Assembly: GCA_037349315.1 (NCBI GenBank)
Contig: JBAIAC010000042.1
Location: forward strand, 1,054,001 to 1,118,000
Length of the DNA: 64,000 bases
Reading direction: 5' to 3'
Source: Chelydra serpentina
Lineage: Eukaryota; Chordata; Testudines; Chelydridae
The translations under genes and the position numbers were made by a program. Position 1 is the stretch's first letter, and each line of letters begins with the position of its first letter. Positions 1 through 10,890 of the stretch are shown here, piece by piece. The notes beneath the pieces were generated by a model. It made no database searches. It saw nothing but the letters and a program-made list of their open reading frames with translations, and was not told the DNA's origin.

Positions 1-384
1 AGGAAGTGAGCCAGGTGCCCACTCACTTCCTTTTACCTATGCATAGCATTGAGACTTTTTAACCCTTTACAGGTTAAAGCAATTAAAAAACAGCAGCTAA
101 AAGGGATTTTATAGGTACTGGCTGGCTGGGTGTCCATAAAAGGGAGCTACCCGCCCCTCCCCCCTTTCATTTATCACAGCTTGTTTTAAGATGTGAGGAC
201 ACAGTTTCAGCCTCATAACTATATACATGAAATTACAACCTATAACATTACTATAACAACAATGTTGAGTGCATCATGAGCCTTCCAAAGACACCCGACA
301 TGACAAACTTTGCATTGCATACCACACAATCATATTATAAGGATGAACATGGGGGTGTACGGTTTTCCCCTGAGGTACAGAGCG

Positions 385-493
385 TCACACAGGTTTACTG
401 CAGATCCATTTTCTCAGCGAGCTGCAGCTGGAGCTGCTGACTATGAGGTCTTCAACCAAGTATGCACAATTTGCTCCTCTTTGTATTTCAAAC
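385..493 (-). CDS. CLEC2-like: CLEC2-like terminal exon: end of the CTLD and stop codon
   Basis: 109 coding bases beginning after a ttacag acceptor and ending with TGA at 385-387. It encodes [15 protein letters not shown], then the serine-rich loop with a cysteine and the closing KWICSKPV, giving the three C-terminal cysteines of a CTLD. Only 213 bp separate it from the central exon. No AATAAA was found in the 380 bp left downstream in the window, so the polyadenylation site is probably outside or non-canonical. Confidence 0.88.
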
Positions 494-3400
494 CTGTAAC
501 CCAGAGACAATTGGAGCTAGAGTCAGTGTGTGCCAGGCACAGACCAGGGGTGACACCCCAAGTCAGGGAGGGGAGCTGCGCACTCAGCCCCTCTGGATCC
601 CCCTCCCTGCACCAGCACCAGGCCCCACTCCCAGCAGGAGGGGACATTAAAGCAGCCAGTGGGGCATTTCCATCACCTCTGACCCCACGTGGAGAAAGAG
701 ACTCACCGATTGTCGAATTCGGTCCCGTTGACCCACTTCCAGACCTGGCCCGTGTCCTTCTGGAGGCCGAGCCAGTGGTCCAGTTTGCCTTTGTATGGCA
801 GCAGGGAACCCTTAGAAACCCAATAAACGCAATCAGCTGTGTTAGACCCTGACTCTGCTTCTCCCCATCTTGGGCAGCAGGGGATTTCTAGAGGCCTCTT
901 CCATTGTTACTGGGTGAAGGGATCAGATAAGTATTAACCCTTCATCCTCCCCCGTCCTCTTTTTGGGGCTGTGGCACCTACTGGGTGAAGCAGGAATTGA
1001 GCTGCAAGGTCACTGTCCACCCAGCAGCCCCTTCTCAGAGCACAGCAGGGCCAGGAGGGAGAGGGAGCTGCAGCGGGAGGGCAGACAGACCCCTGCCACC
1101 AAGGGCGGGTAAGTTGAGGGGAGGAGACCGAGCAGGCCTCTCCTTCAGCTGGATCCCCCCACCCCACCCATGAGGGAACCCTGGGGCTGGGCTGGGGAGG
1201 CAGGTTCTCACCCCCTCCGGCCCCCAGGCAGCCCACTGGCCTGGAGCTGACTGAGCTGGCCCAGCCCTGCACAGGGCGAGTCTCCCACCTGGGGCTCTGG
1301 CAGATGCAGGGTCGGGGAGGCTGGTGCCCCAGGTCCAGCCAGGATTCAGCTGCCAGAACCGCACTGACACTGGCTGCCCGGCTTGGGAGGCACCCGGGCT
1401 CCCCCCTGCCCTCCAGGGGCTGAGCCCAGCCTGACTCCAGCCCTCTCTGCTGTGCCGGCAATCGCTGGGCTTGGCACAAAGCATCTGTGCTCTCACCAGC
1501 TGCTGCAGATTATCAATCCCAGCCAAGGAGGCACCGTGTGACGAGCAGAAGCTCTGGCTGTTGGTCCAGTTCCCTTCGGCCTTAGAAAAATAGTACCAAT
1601 TCCCTCGGTTCCTGAACCAGCCGTCCGGGCACTGGGAGGCAGCAGTGGGGCAAGGAGGAGGCTGCTTAGATTTTTCCACTAAAAAAAAGAGAACACCCAG
1701 GGTGAGAGATCATCCCTTCTCTCGTCTCTCCTGGAGAACAAGCAGGAATAGCAACACACGAACTGCCAAGACTGGATCAGACTAGAGGGATACACAAGTG
1801 GTCTCTGAGAGCTGCCAGCACCAGCTGCTTCAGAGGGAGGGCAATGCACCCCCTAGTGGGCAGTGGTGGGGAAGCCGGCCCCAAGGAACATTTCCCACAA
1901 ATGCGGTCAGAGGCTGGCTAGGCCCCAAAGCAGGAAGATTTGTATTCCTATTCGTACCCCGATTCAGAGAGAAAACAGCCCGCCTGGAAGGGTCAGGAGG
2001 ACACGTCTGTCTGTCAGTGGCTGGCTCCTGGCCTGAAGCAGGAGGGTTTGTGCCCCTTCTACACTGAACCCTCTCCAGTATGACTCTGGATGGTCCCATT
2101 ACCCACATCAAGGTCCAGTCCTTTGATGAATCCAGCCGAGCTCTGGGCCTCAGTAACATCCTGTGGCAGCGACTTGGCCTGAGGCTGCTAGTTACGTATT
2201 TAATGCAACAGGAGACAGAGAAAAAGGTTTAACGGTGGTGCGGTAATTCAATCAATTCCACGGAATGGCCACTAAGGGGAATCAGACCCCAATGAGTGGG
2301 CGTGACCTGTTGGATTTTCTTGCTCCCAAAGACCATTTCAATCTTAAATCTACTAGAATTATTTGAGCGGGTCAACAAGCATGTGGACAAGGGGGATCCA
2401 GTGGACATAGTGTACTTAGATTTTCAGAAAGCCCTTGACAAGGTCCCTCACCAAAGGCTCGTAAGCAAAGTAAGCTGTCATGGGATAAGAGGTAGGTCCT
2501 CTCATGGATCAGTAACCGGTTAAAAGATAGGAAACAAAGGGTAGGTATAAATGGTCCGTTTTCAGAATGGAAAGAAGTAAATAGTGGTGTCCCCCAGGGG
2601 TCTATTCTGGGACCAATACTGTTTAATATATTCATCAATGATCTGGAAAAAGGGATAAACAGTGAGGTGTGCCCAGCCCATCCATTCCCTTACAGCCTGG
2701 TTAACTGCAGGTTCATGGGCAACTACAGAAGGTGAGAGGCACATCCATGGAGCGCGGCACCTTAGTCCAGAAGGCAGCGCAGGACGAATACTGAGTGTGT
2801 CACTTCTGTTATTGATTTCGTGGGAGCAGGAACATTAGGCAGAGGCACAAACAGAGAGGTGCCAGCCCTGCTGGGCTCCGCCAATGCCGCCTTGAAGACA
2901 AGGGGCACTCAGATCCATTCAGTTCTGACAGCCTCTCTGAGCGGGTTTCCCTCCTCACCCAACTCACGTATCAAAGCATCAGATCCCCTCAAATGCAGCC
3001 TGACCCCAGAGCTCACTACACTGGAGTGGGATTTGGGAGCAGTGAGCGCCCCTTCTAATAACCCCAGCAAGCACCACTCGGATTCCGCTTCCAGATCCTC
3101 CTGTACCCCATTGCCCCACTGACCCCCTGCAGCAATGTGTGGGGCTGTACATTGTAGTGAGGCTCACACTGACTGGAACTAGTTTGTAATCGCACATACT
3201 GGACAAGTTTAACGTCCCTGGGGAGCCTTCCCTTTGGAGATCCCTGACCCCTGGGTTAAATTCTCAGCAACACACCTGCAGTGATGGGGGCTTCCCCCCA
3301 CAGCACCTCCCAGCAACTTAATAAAGCTTGTCCCAGTGATGCTGTAGCCCCCGCCAGCCCTCTGTGGGGACAACCAGGGGGAGGGGAGGGAGGAAGGCCA

Positions 3401-4759
3401 GACCGGTAACCTCAGAGCACTGAGCTGCAGACAAGTTACGGTGAAGCTTAGACGTGGGATCCGTGTCAGTCCATCAACCCAAACGTGCATGAAGAGAGTC
3501 TCGGAGTATAAAAAAAAGCAGCAACAGAGGGGTTGGAATCTAGAAAAGAGCGACTGTCTTGCGTTCACTGCCCTGGGCAACAGGGACTCAGGAGATCTGG
3601 ATTCAATTCCAAGCTGTGCCAGACTCCCTGTGTGAGCATGGGCGAGCCACTTGGGCCTGGATCCACTAAGGAACTGAGGGGTTTGAGGCTCAGCATCGCA
3701 ACACCGAACTTTTACGCATCTAGGAAATCACTGGAACAACAACGGGATCCACAAGGCCTGAGCTGGGTGCCCAGGCGCCCTACGCAGTGAACGGGGAGCA
3801 GGGATTTGAGAGCAGGGGGTTCCCACCTCTCAGGTGGGTGCCCTAATCACGAGATTACAGAGGGATTCTAACTCTCTGGCCCAATTAATATTTAATTAAA
3901 TAATCAGAGTGGAACAACTTCAATGGGAAATACTGAGGGATTCCCCCCATCAGACTGTCCCAGCGATCAGAGGATGGGCACTCACCTGGGAAGTGGGAGA
4001 CCCCTGTTCAGATCCTGTCTCACCTGAGACAGAGGGGGGACCAGGACCGGAACTGGGGTCTCTCACATCCCAGGGGGGTGCCCTAACCACTGGGGCAGAG
4101 TTAAGGGCGGGGGGGGGGGGGGGTCTCCTTGCCAAAATCCTGTTTCACAGAGGCCGGCAGCCTAAGCGCACCTGCCAGACCCCGCCCCACGGGTAAGACA
4201 GGCCCCTGGGTGCCGAGAGCCAAGCAGCAGCACACGCCCAGAGGCAGAAACGGAAGCACATCGTCCCCAGGTGATCTCGGGTACCCTCAGGGGTCAGTGG
4301 CAGCCGGGCAGGGGGTTGGCAGATCACAGAGTGCCTGAAATGGAGACTTCAGCCTTTTAGTGCCCTGTGTGAAATGAGGCCACGGTGCCTTGGCTTCCCC
4401 GCCACAAAACAGGGACAAGGACACATCCTTGCCTCCCAGGGCTGTGAGGAGAAATCCATTGGTCTGTGATGCTCTCAGGTACGACAGAAATGGGAAGGGG
4501 CCGGGGGGGCCACGAAAGAGCCTAGAGAGACTCCTGACTGCTAAAGCAGAGAGGCCAAGGAGAGAGGACATGGAGCTGTGAGCCACGAAGGAAGAAAAAG
4601 CTCCACACCCAGAGACTGAATCATCAGGGGTTGGGAACTTACCTATCAAAGCTGCTACCAGAGCAATGATGATGACCGTCATAACCACGATAATGGCTCT
4701 GTGAACAGCTAGACGTTCCCATACTGCAGGTTTCCTGGAGCTGGAATTAGCTGGATGAC
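385..4759 (-). CDS. CLEC2-like: CLEC2-type C-type-lectin-like receptor gene (four exons; first coding exon not identified)
   Basis: This is a split gene for a type II membrane protein with one C-type-lectin-like domain. Reading down the minus strand, exons at 4643-4759, 1497-1678, 707-810 and 385-493 join in phase 1, 0, 2 with AG/GT borders throughout. The product runs from a short juxtamembrane piece through one hydrophobic segment without charged residues, then a stalk starting VEKSK, then a CTLD ending WICSKPV and TGA. Motifs [19 protein letters not shown] and NGTEF match CLEC2/Clr/LLT1 and CD69-like proteins. The calcium-binding EPN/WND motifs are absent, so calcium-independent protein binding is expected. 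Family members sit on the cell surface and are ligands for NKR-P1 receptors. One oddity is a Trp where the second CTLD cysteine normally stands. The start codon exon is unresolved. Intron and exon similarity to the 36-40 kb gene shows that the two are paralogs. Confidence 0.88.
707..810 (-). CDS. CLEC2-like: CLEC2-like exon: central CTLD (WIGL region)
   Basis: 104 bp, phase 0 in and phase 2 out, exactly the same length as the homologous plus-strand exon at 39921-40024. It encodes [13 protein letters not shown], then [12 protein letters not shown]. The acceptor is a less common aag (tttctaag) and the donor is gtgagt. A longer open reading upstream of the acceptor is disregarded because the paralog aligns only from this boundary. 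Confidence 0.88.
1497..1678 (-). CDS. CLEC2-like: CLEC2-like exon: stalk and first third of the CTLD
   Basis: 182 bp, phase 1 in and phase 0 out. The acceptor has a run of T before TAG and the donor is gtgaga. It encodes the VEKSK stalk start, the CPDGW motif, EGNWTNSQ with an N-W-T sequon, and the GASLAGID motif. The position usually filled by the second CTLD cysteine (normally Cys-Tyr-Tyr-Phe) reads Trp-Tyr-Tyr-Phe here, so the N-terminal disulfide of the long-form domain cannot form in the usual way. The third cysteine (SFCSS) is present. Confidence 0.9.
2296..2690 (+). mobile_element. LINE reverse-transcriptase fragment
   Basis: Broken frames encode [20 protein letters not shown] and, after a frameshift, [21 protein letters not shown]. 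These are core reverse-transcriptase blocks of a CR1-like LINE. The fragment lacks both ends and lies inside the transmembrane-to-CTLD intron of the minus-strand CLEC2-like gene. Confidence 0.8.
3556..3690 (+). repeat. MIR-like ancient SINE
   Basis: The stretch reads ctgggcaacagggactcagg, then gatctggattcaattccaagctgtgcc and cctgtgtgagcatgggc. This follows the MIR core (tRNA-derived, shared by amniotes) almost word for word, with age-related divergence. It lies in an intron. Confidence 0.65.
4643..4759 (-). CDS. CLEC2-like: CLEC2-like exon: juxtamembrane and transmembrane segment
   Basis: 117 bp, entering and leaving in phase 1. It is preceded on the minus strand by a pyrimidine-rich acceptor (ttatcttccag) and followed by a perfect gtaagt donor. 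It encodes about 21 mostly polar and basic residues, then a hydrophobic run ([17 protein letters not shown]) with no charged residue. The lack of a basic residue in the membrane argues against pairing with an acidic adaptor and fits a ligand role. Confidence 0.87.
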
Positions 4760-5029
4760 CTGGAAGATAAAAACCTGTTAATACTCCTGGGGTGACTCAG
4801 ACCAGAATTGTTTGCCATCAGGCTCTGATCGGACGCACACCAGATATTTATCTGACATCTTAAATGGTTCTGTCCCTGCTCTGGACACAAATATTAACTA
4901 GAACTCCCATTCAGACTGCGAAGGAGAACATCACTCCCCGAATCACCATCTTGTGGTTAATTAGTTCAAATAATCCCCAGAAAGGACCCTGCAGATATCA
5001 GAGGAATTCAGAGGAGGGTGGAGGATGAT

Positions 5030-5940
5030 CAGGGGCCTGGAAAATCCATGACAAGAGTTTGAAAAGCCTGGGGTTGTTCGCCATGGAGAGGAGGTGAATG
5101 AGAGGGGACAAGATAAACAGTCTTTACAATCACAGATGGGACAGAAGGCAGACTGGGAACTTTTGCTGGTAAAGGTGGGGGCTCTCCCTGCATGCCCCCT
5201 TGTGGCCTAGTGTGGCACTGTGGGTGCACCCCTCCTTAATTTCCCTTGATTGGCAGCAGCACGTTTGCTATAACGGCCCAAGGCAAGGAGAAGCCAACAC
5301 TAATTAACAAAACAGCACATCCCTTTTTAATAAGGCTTCAGGAGAGGAGCAATTTCAACAAACAGTTCATCTGGGCCTCACCTCAGGACCCTGGGTCAGA
5401 GATCCCAAAGTTAACATCTATAAAACCAAGTCTCAGGCTCATTAGGTTGGTCTCGTAGAGCCCGAGAGAAACCACCACCTGCTGCAGCCTGCCTGGCTTC
5501 TACTCCCATCTCTCCTTCAGCTCCCTCTTCCTCTTCAAATAGCCCAGGCCTATGGTGGGACAGGGCTGCCTTGAGTACACCTGTGCCAGATGTAGCCTCT
5601 TGCCTGTCCCTTAAAGGGGTAGTTATCCCCTTCCAATTGTTCTCCTTGTCTCATAACACAAGAACAAGGGGCTATTCAATGAGATTAAAAAGGTAGGAAA
5701 GGAACTATTTTTTCCAGCCAATGTATAATTAGACTGCGGAACTCATTGCCACAGGAAATTGATAAAAATCATTTAGGAAAGTTAAAAAAGGGATTGAGCA
5801 TTTATATGGTTAACATGAATATCCAGAGTTGTCATAATTAACAACCAAAGGCTGGCAGGAACTTTGGAAGAGCGCCTGCGTCCCAGGGAAAGTAAATCCA
5901 GGAAACCCCCGCTGGAGTTCAATCTTAGCAAATCCTCTGC
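5030..5940 (+). mobile_element. CR1-like LINE 3' remnant split by an insertion
   Basis: Pieces of a CR1-type 3' region (block around 5030-5150; then 'ataacacaagaacaaggggc' and the conserved 'gactgcggaactcattgccacagga' near 5730) are separated by about 480 bp of unrelated sequence. The intervening 5155-5635 block has no identified ends. The element is old and non-coding. Confidence 0.55.
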
Positions 5941-6954
5941 CCTAGTGCCCAGAACCACATCTGAGGACATGATAAATGCACTGGCAAAACACAAATGAAT
6001 GTGCTGTGGCCACAGGCAGCTACACCTGCTCCTGGCCATGCATGGAGGCAGGGCTCTGCGTGTGTTATGAGTGCAAACACCTCAGCTCACACACTGGAAG
6101 GACAAACAATCAGAACAAACAAACAGAAAGAAAGAGCAGTGACAGGAGCAACCCAAATGTTTTCAAGGGGATAGAACATGTACAGTACTAAAAACCATAT
6201 GTGCAACGGCCACACAAGAGAGCATGTGCAGCATGAGCTGAGTCCATTGGAGCAATACAGGCTCTGCTGCACAGGGTGGGGGAGGAAAGGCAGCATCTCT
6301 CTCCGGCCTGTTCCTAGGAAGCTCCAGTTACCCGTTTCTCCTCCGCTCCTCAAGTCTCTGGGGCCATTAAGAGGCTGTCCAGAGGGATCTGCTTCCGCTC
6401 CCTCCCGCATCTCTCATCTCAGTGAGGCAGCGGTGGGTGCTGGGCTCTGATCAACCTGGAGCCAGCTGCGAGAAATGGCTCTACGCAGCCATGGCAGAGT
6501 CAGTTCCAGTCAGCTGCAGTGGCCCGGGCTTTGGCTCCTCTCCCAGCTGACCTAGAATCTGCAATGACACAGTCAGGACAGCACAAGGGTCAGTGGGTTT
6601 GTTTGTAGTGTCCCATCCCCCCGTCCATCAGAACAAAAGCCCAGAGCTAAGAATAGTGTAGTAACTAACACCCTCCTCTGTCATCAGGCCCCTCACAGAA
6701 AATTCCCCATTTCCTCTCACTCCTCAATTCAGAGTTTGGCAGGAGAGGGACACACTGACGCTGGGCGTGGTGTGAAGGCAGGGATGTGCACACGCCTTTT
6801 ATGTCTGGAGTGCACGGGCACACAATGCAGAACTGCACTGCCACTAGCAACTCTGGGAATGTGGGGGGGGGGTGAGTTCGAGATGCAGCTTTGGGAGGGG
6901 CACAGACACAGCACCTCGGAAGGACTCTAAGGGACACAGTCTCCCACATCCCCC
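5941..6954. other. Stretch without a recognised gene
   Basis: No exon with matching splice sites, RNA gene or clear repeat boundary was seen. The first coding exon of the minus-strand CLEC2-like gene could lie here or farther right, but no phase-compatible ATG exon stood out. Confidence 0.4.
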
Positions 6955-8402
6955 CAGTTGGATAAAAATCAGTGGTTTAAAATTTGATTTTTTATTTAAA
7001 TAAATACCGTTTTAAAATTAAACTTGAAATAATGACAATCTATGTTAAGGCCTAAACTTACTATAATCCATTCAAATCATTTACATTACATTAAAAAGAA
7101 TAATATCCAAGCAGAACATGTTTGCTGATGAAGTCTTGAAGAAAGTCAAGCCACTGAACTGGTGCCAGTCACTGGCTACGCACCGGTGACAGAGTTTGTT
7201 AAAGCAGCTTTTGACAGCAGTAGCCTCTTGCGCAGGTACAGAGAGACCATCTTCTTCATTTCAGTTTATTCAAAGTTAAGAAACCGACTGGGAGCTGAAA
7301 AAGCAGGAAAGCTTGTTTTGCTCTTCCAATCTATGGAAAACTAGGTGCAGCCCAATCAGCACACAGTTGCGGCCCATGTGACATCCTCAGGGCCGTACAG
7401 GCAGTATTGGATGCGGCCCACAATGGTAAATAGGTTGAGAACCACTGCTCGAAAGTCTTAACGAACATGGAGCGGGAACCACAAAAGACTCAAGCATTGC
7501 ATCACACCTCCTAGCTTTTAGGCGGCTAAAAAATCCAAGAAACACCGTTGTGATCCACAAAGCTGATTAGGCACACAGGCTCCTATAAAATAAATGGGGA
7601 GCCAGCATGTTAGGTGGGGAGCCACCTAAGGCAACCAATGGGAGATGTTGACCAGTGGGGTGTGTCCTAAACCCTGCCCCTCTCTCAGCAATAGGCACCT
7701 AAATCCACACCACAGGGAGGCTATTGACCACAAAAGCCAGAGAGAAGAGATGCCACATTATAACTTTTAGTCCAGTGGTTAGATCACCACCTGGGATGTC
7801 CAGATGACTGAGGCAGTAGTCTGTTCCTCAAAGGCTAAAACAGACAACGAGAGAACTTTTACTCTCAAAAATTTAGGTGCCAAGTGAGTTTAGGTGCCTA
7901 TCGGGTTCATCAGAAGTTTTGTGGATTGCAGCGGAGCCGAAACTGGGATTTAGGCATCCAAGTACTTTTGCTGATCCCACCCATGGTGACTAAAAACAAT
8001 CAGTTCAATTCACTAACTACAGGTAATGATTACCTTTTTTAAAAATTTATATCGTCATCGCAGCTAGGATCCCTGGTCATGGCCAGGATACGTGCCTTTA
8101 AGTAACCGGTTTTAAATGCAAAGCATGTTTTGATCACCTTTTTTTTCCCCTTACGTATCCAGCATATTTAAGGTATTTTTATTTAAAATTTTTAAATGCT
8201 GAATTTTCAAATGTAATTGAATTCTGATTTCCATCCAAGTAAAGCTTGGCCAAAAAAATCAGCCTCCCTTTAGGGAAAAGTAACTAAAAAGTAAAAATGC
8301 CAAACTAGATGAAAGCGGGCAGTGTAAGTGGAGGTACCTGCTTGCTGCTTTAAATCATGCTGAACAGAGGCAATTTAAAATCTGGTTAATTTAAATCAAT
8401 TG
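6955..8402 (+). mobile_element. Decayed autonomous hAT transposon with nested insertions
   Basis: AT-rich ends made of runs such as tttaaatcaat bracket a decayed transposase. Around 7255-7344 the plus strand encodes SVYSKLRNRLGAEKAGKLVLLFQ, matching the C-terminal dimerisation segment of hAT transposases. A related copy at 41.15-42.1 kb has the same order of blocks without interruption. Comparison with it shows that 7346-7448 (a hAT-type end with 'tgagaaccactg') and roughly 7500-7980 are later insertions. Confidence 0.6.
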
Positions 8403-8555
8403 ATCCCTCCCACCCGTATAGGGACAGCTCTGAGGGGTGGGGATCTGCATGGGGCTGGGGGGTTTCACTCCCCCCATGCACTGACACCTGTGGAAGTGGG
8501 GAGGGCTCTGCACAGGGCTTGGGGGGGCTTCAGCCCACCCCCTGCACTGACAGCT

Positions 8556-9255
8556 CTGGGGGCTCGGGACAGGAGAGGGCTCCACATGGGGCTGGGGGGC
8601 AGCTCCTGGCACACTGGGAGCTCTGGGGGCTCAGGACAGGAGAGGCCTCCACATGGGGCTGGGGGGCAGCTCCTGGCACACTGGGAGCTCTGGGAGCTCA
8701 GGACAGGAGAGGGCTCCACATGGGGCTGGGGGGCAGCTCCTGGCACACTGGGAGCTCTGGGGGCTCAGGACAGGAGAGGGCTCCACATGGGGCTGGGGGG
8801 GGGGTCAGATCCTGACACACTGGGAGCTCTGGGGGCTCGGGACAGGAGAGGGCTCCACATGGGGCTGAGGGGGGGTTCAGATCCTGGCACACTGGGAGCT
8901 CTGGGGACTAGGGACAGGAGAGGGCTCCACATGGGGCTGAGGGGGGGGTCAGATCCTAGCACACTGGGAGCTCTGGGGACTAGGGACAGGAGAGGGCTCC
9001 ACATGGGGCTGGGGGGGGCAGCTCCTGGCACACTGGGAGCTCTGGGGGCTCAGGACAGGAGAGGGCTCCACATGGGGCTGGGGGGGGGGCAGATCCTGGC
9101 ACACTGGGAGCTCTGGGGGCTCGGGACAGGAGAGGGCTCCACATGGGGCTGAGGGGGGGTGGGGGTCAGATCCTGGCACACTGGGGGCTCGGGACAGGAG
9201 AGGGCTCCACATGGGGCTGGGGGGCAGATCCTGGCACACTGGGAGCTCTGGGGCG
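8556..9255 (+). repeat. Minisatellite, about 67-72 bp unit, ten copies
   Basis: The core 'ctccacatggggct' recurs at 8580, 8647, 8714, 8781, 8853, 8925, 8997, 9066, 9137 and 9205. Spacing is exactly 67 bp at first, then 68-72 bp as G-runs lengthen. Each unit carries ggcacactgggagctctggg and ggacaggagagg. Open frames across it on both strands are by-products of low stop-codon density. Confidence 0.92.
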
Positions 9256-9830
9256 GGGCAGGTGGCGCGTTATGTTTGGGCACCTGGTCCCGTAGCCCTC
9301 GGGCTGCATCTGCAGGTCCTGCCCCGGGCGGAGCTCCCCGCGGCCGCAGCACCGGTCAGTGGACCGAGCCCGTGTTCCTCCGCGGGCTGCTCGGGGCGGT
9401 TCCCCTCCCCCACCAAGGGCCGCCATTGCTCCGGGACTTCCGGCGCCCCGCGCAGAGCCCGCTTCAGCTTTTCTCCTCCTCTGCCGCCCCCCAGCCCCCC
9501 ACTGCCGCCATGACGGGGTGGGGGGGCAATAGCCCCGCCCCCCTCCAGCCAGCGCGTCCCTGACCCGGCTCGCAGACACGCGCTGCCCGGCCCTCACCTG
9601 AGGCCTGACAGACCTGGAGCCCTGCGCAGTGCAACCGCCTCCTGCGCGTGCAGCACCGGCCCCCCTTTCCGATTGGCTCGGCTCGGCTCTGACGTGCAGC
9701 CCATCAGCGCTCGGAGGGGGGGTCCCCGCGCCTGGGAGGGGCGCCCCGCTCTCGCGCCCCACCAGGGCCCACCCTGCAGGGTGCCCGTGCAGAACCCGCC
9801 TTCCCCGCCCCCAGCCCCGTGCACACAGGG
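9256..9830. promoter_or_regulatory. GC-rich CpG-island-like block, possible promoter
   Basis: The base composition changes abruptly to very GC-rich with many CpG dinucleotides. It contains an inverted CCAAT box (gattggc, 9670-9676) and a CRE-like tgacgtgc (9691-9698). Read on the minus strand this could drive the CLEC2-like gene at 385-4759, about 5 kb away, and a good donor (ctcag|gtgagg) lies near 9598. No coding exon in the phase required by the transmembrane exon was found, so a 5' untranslated exon or an unrelated promoter are both possible. Confidence 0.35.
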
Positions 9831-10094
9831 AGGAAAAGGAGGCCTGCTGGAAAACAATCCCAACTACACGTCTCAAACGATGGGGTGTAAAGTGGCTGTT
9901 ACCGCTCAAGAAAGATCTTGGAGTCGCCGAGTGGATGTTTTTAGAGAACTAGCCACAATGCGCAGTGCGGTCAACACAGCGCCCAGACGGTTAGGAACTA
10001 TTAGGAAAGGGCGAGAGATTTTCTGTCTTCTTATTGTTGGTGTCATTAGGCACCCCCCCCCCCCCCCCGGTAACTCGGGCGGGGGGGTGCAAGA

Positions 10095-10615
10095 CCATGA
10101 GTGCCGATGAAGTCTTCTCACACTAGGCCCAGATGAACCAAACTTCCTCCATGTTGAATTATCTTTGAATTCTGCTCGAGCTAGCAGACTGGCAACTAGA
10201 ATGGAATGTGCAGCTGGGCTGCTATCAGCTAATTCTCACATCTCAAGCCTGTGTGAAGTAAAGGAGGTAGGAACAGTGAGAAGAGAGAGCAGTTCACAGA
10301 CAGTTACTAATGAACCAGGTTCATAAATTGCTTTTTGTTTAACACTGACTTCACTGCTTGAATGTAACCTTACTGGGAACAGAAAGGGGGAGGAGAAGGG
10401 GGGAGAAAAGGAGGGGTTTTGTTCGTGTAAAGTATAAAAGACAGAAAAACTGCTTTTTGCTGCGCGCATGATTTGAGACTTTTTCTCCTTGCACCGCTTT
10501 GAGATCTCAAATAAACTTTGTTTGCTTCTCCACCCTGGTGTATTCATTGAAGCGAAGCACACCGGGCAAAAGAATCACTGTTGCCAGTCTCTGGCCCTTT
10601 GGTGCCGGTAACATT
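10095..10615 (+). mobile_element. Solo LTR of an endogenous retroelement (approximate ends)
   Basis: Promoter-like 'gtataaaag' at about 10432, polyadenylation signal 'aataaa' near 10510 about 75 bp later, and a following 'tttggtgccgg' that resembles a primer-binding site indicate an LTR with U3, R and U5. No internal retroviral coding region follows. The 5' boundary is uncertain. Confidence 0.5.
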
Positions 10616-10775
10616 ATCATAACGCCACTATATAAATCCAGGGCACACCCTCACCTTCCATACTGCATGTCATTCTGGCAGCCCCATCTCAAACGCGGAG
10701 ACTGAGAAAGGTCCAGGTGCAGTAGTGCCCAGCCACAGATGCCCCAACAGAGGGGAAGCCCTGTAAGGGAAGAAT

Positions 10776-10890
10776 CAGAGAGATAGCCGTGTTAGTCTGG
10801 AACTGTAGAAGCGACAAAGAGTCCTGTGGCACCTTATAGACGTATTGGAGCATAAGCTTTCGTGGGTGAATACCCACTTCGTCAGATGCA
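10776..10890 (+). mobile_element. tRNA-derived SINE
   Basis: Contains 'tagccgtgttagtctgg', 'agcgacaaagagtcctgtgg' and 'agctttcgtgggtgaatacc', the same sequence as the SINE at 37108-37199 and related to the reverse-oriented piece at 57.99 kb. An internal promoter-like start and abrupt ends fit a retroposed SINE. Confidence 0.65.

Larger units (their letters stand above)
1679..4642 (-). other. Intron of the CLEC2-like gene
   Basis: 2,964-bp intron between the transmembrane and first CTLD exons. Apart from the LINE fragment, a MIR-like SINE and a poly-G run near 4108-4122, no further coding exon was recognised on either strand. Confidence 0.7.

Noticed and set aside
8400..9152. 250-codon plus-strand frame
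   Set aside because: Made of the ~70-bp minisatellite; open frames occur on both strands in several phases and unit length varies from 67 to 72 bp.
8556..9255. CRISPR-like array
   Set aside because: The repeats are contiguous and diverge gradually, with no unique spacers, and the genome is clearly vertebrate.
9166..9909. 247-codon minus-strand frame across the GC-rich block, as first exon of the CLEC2-like gene
   Set aside because: No in-frame donor gives the phase 1 needed by the exon at 4759; the open frame is explained by high GC and a lack of AT-rich stops.
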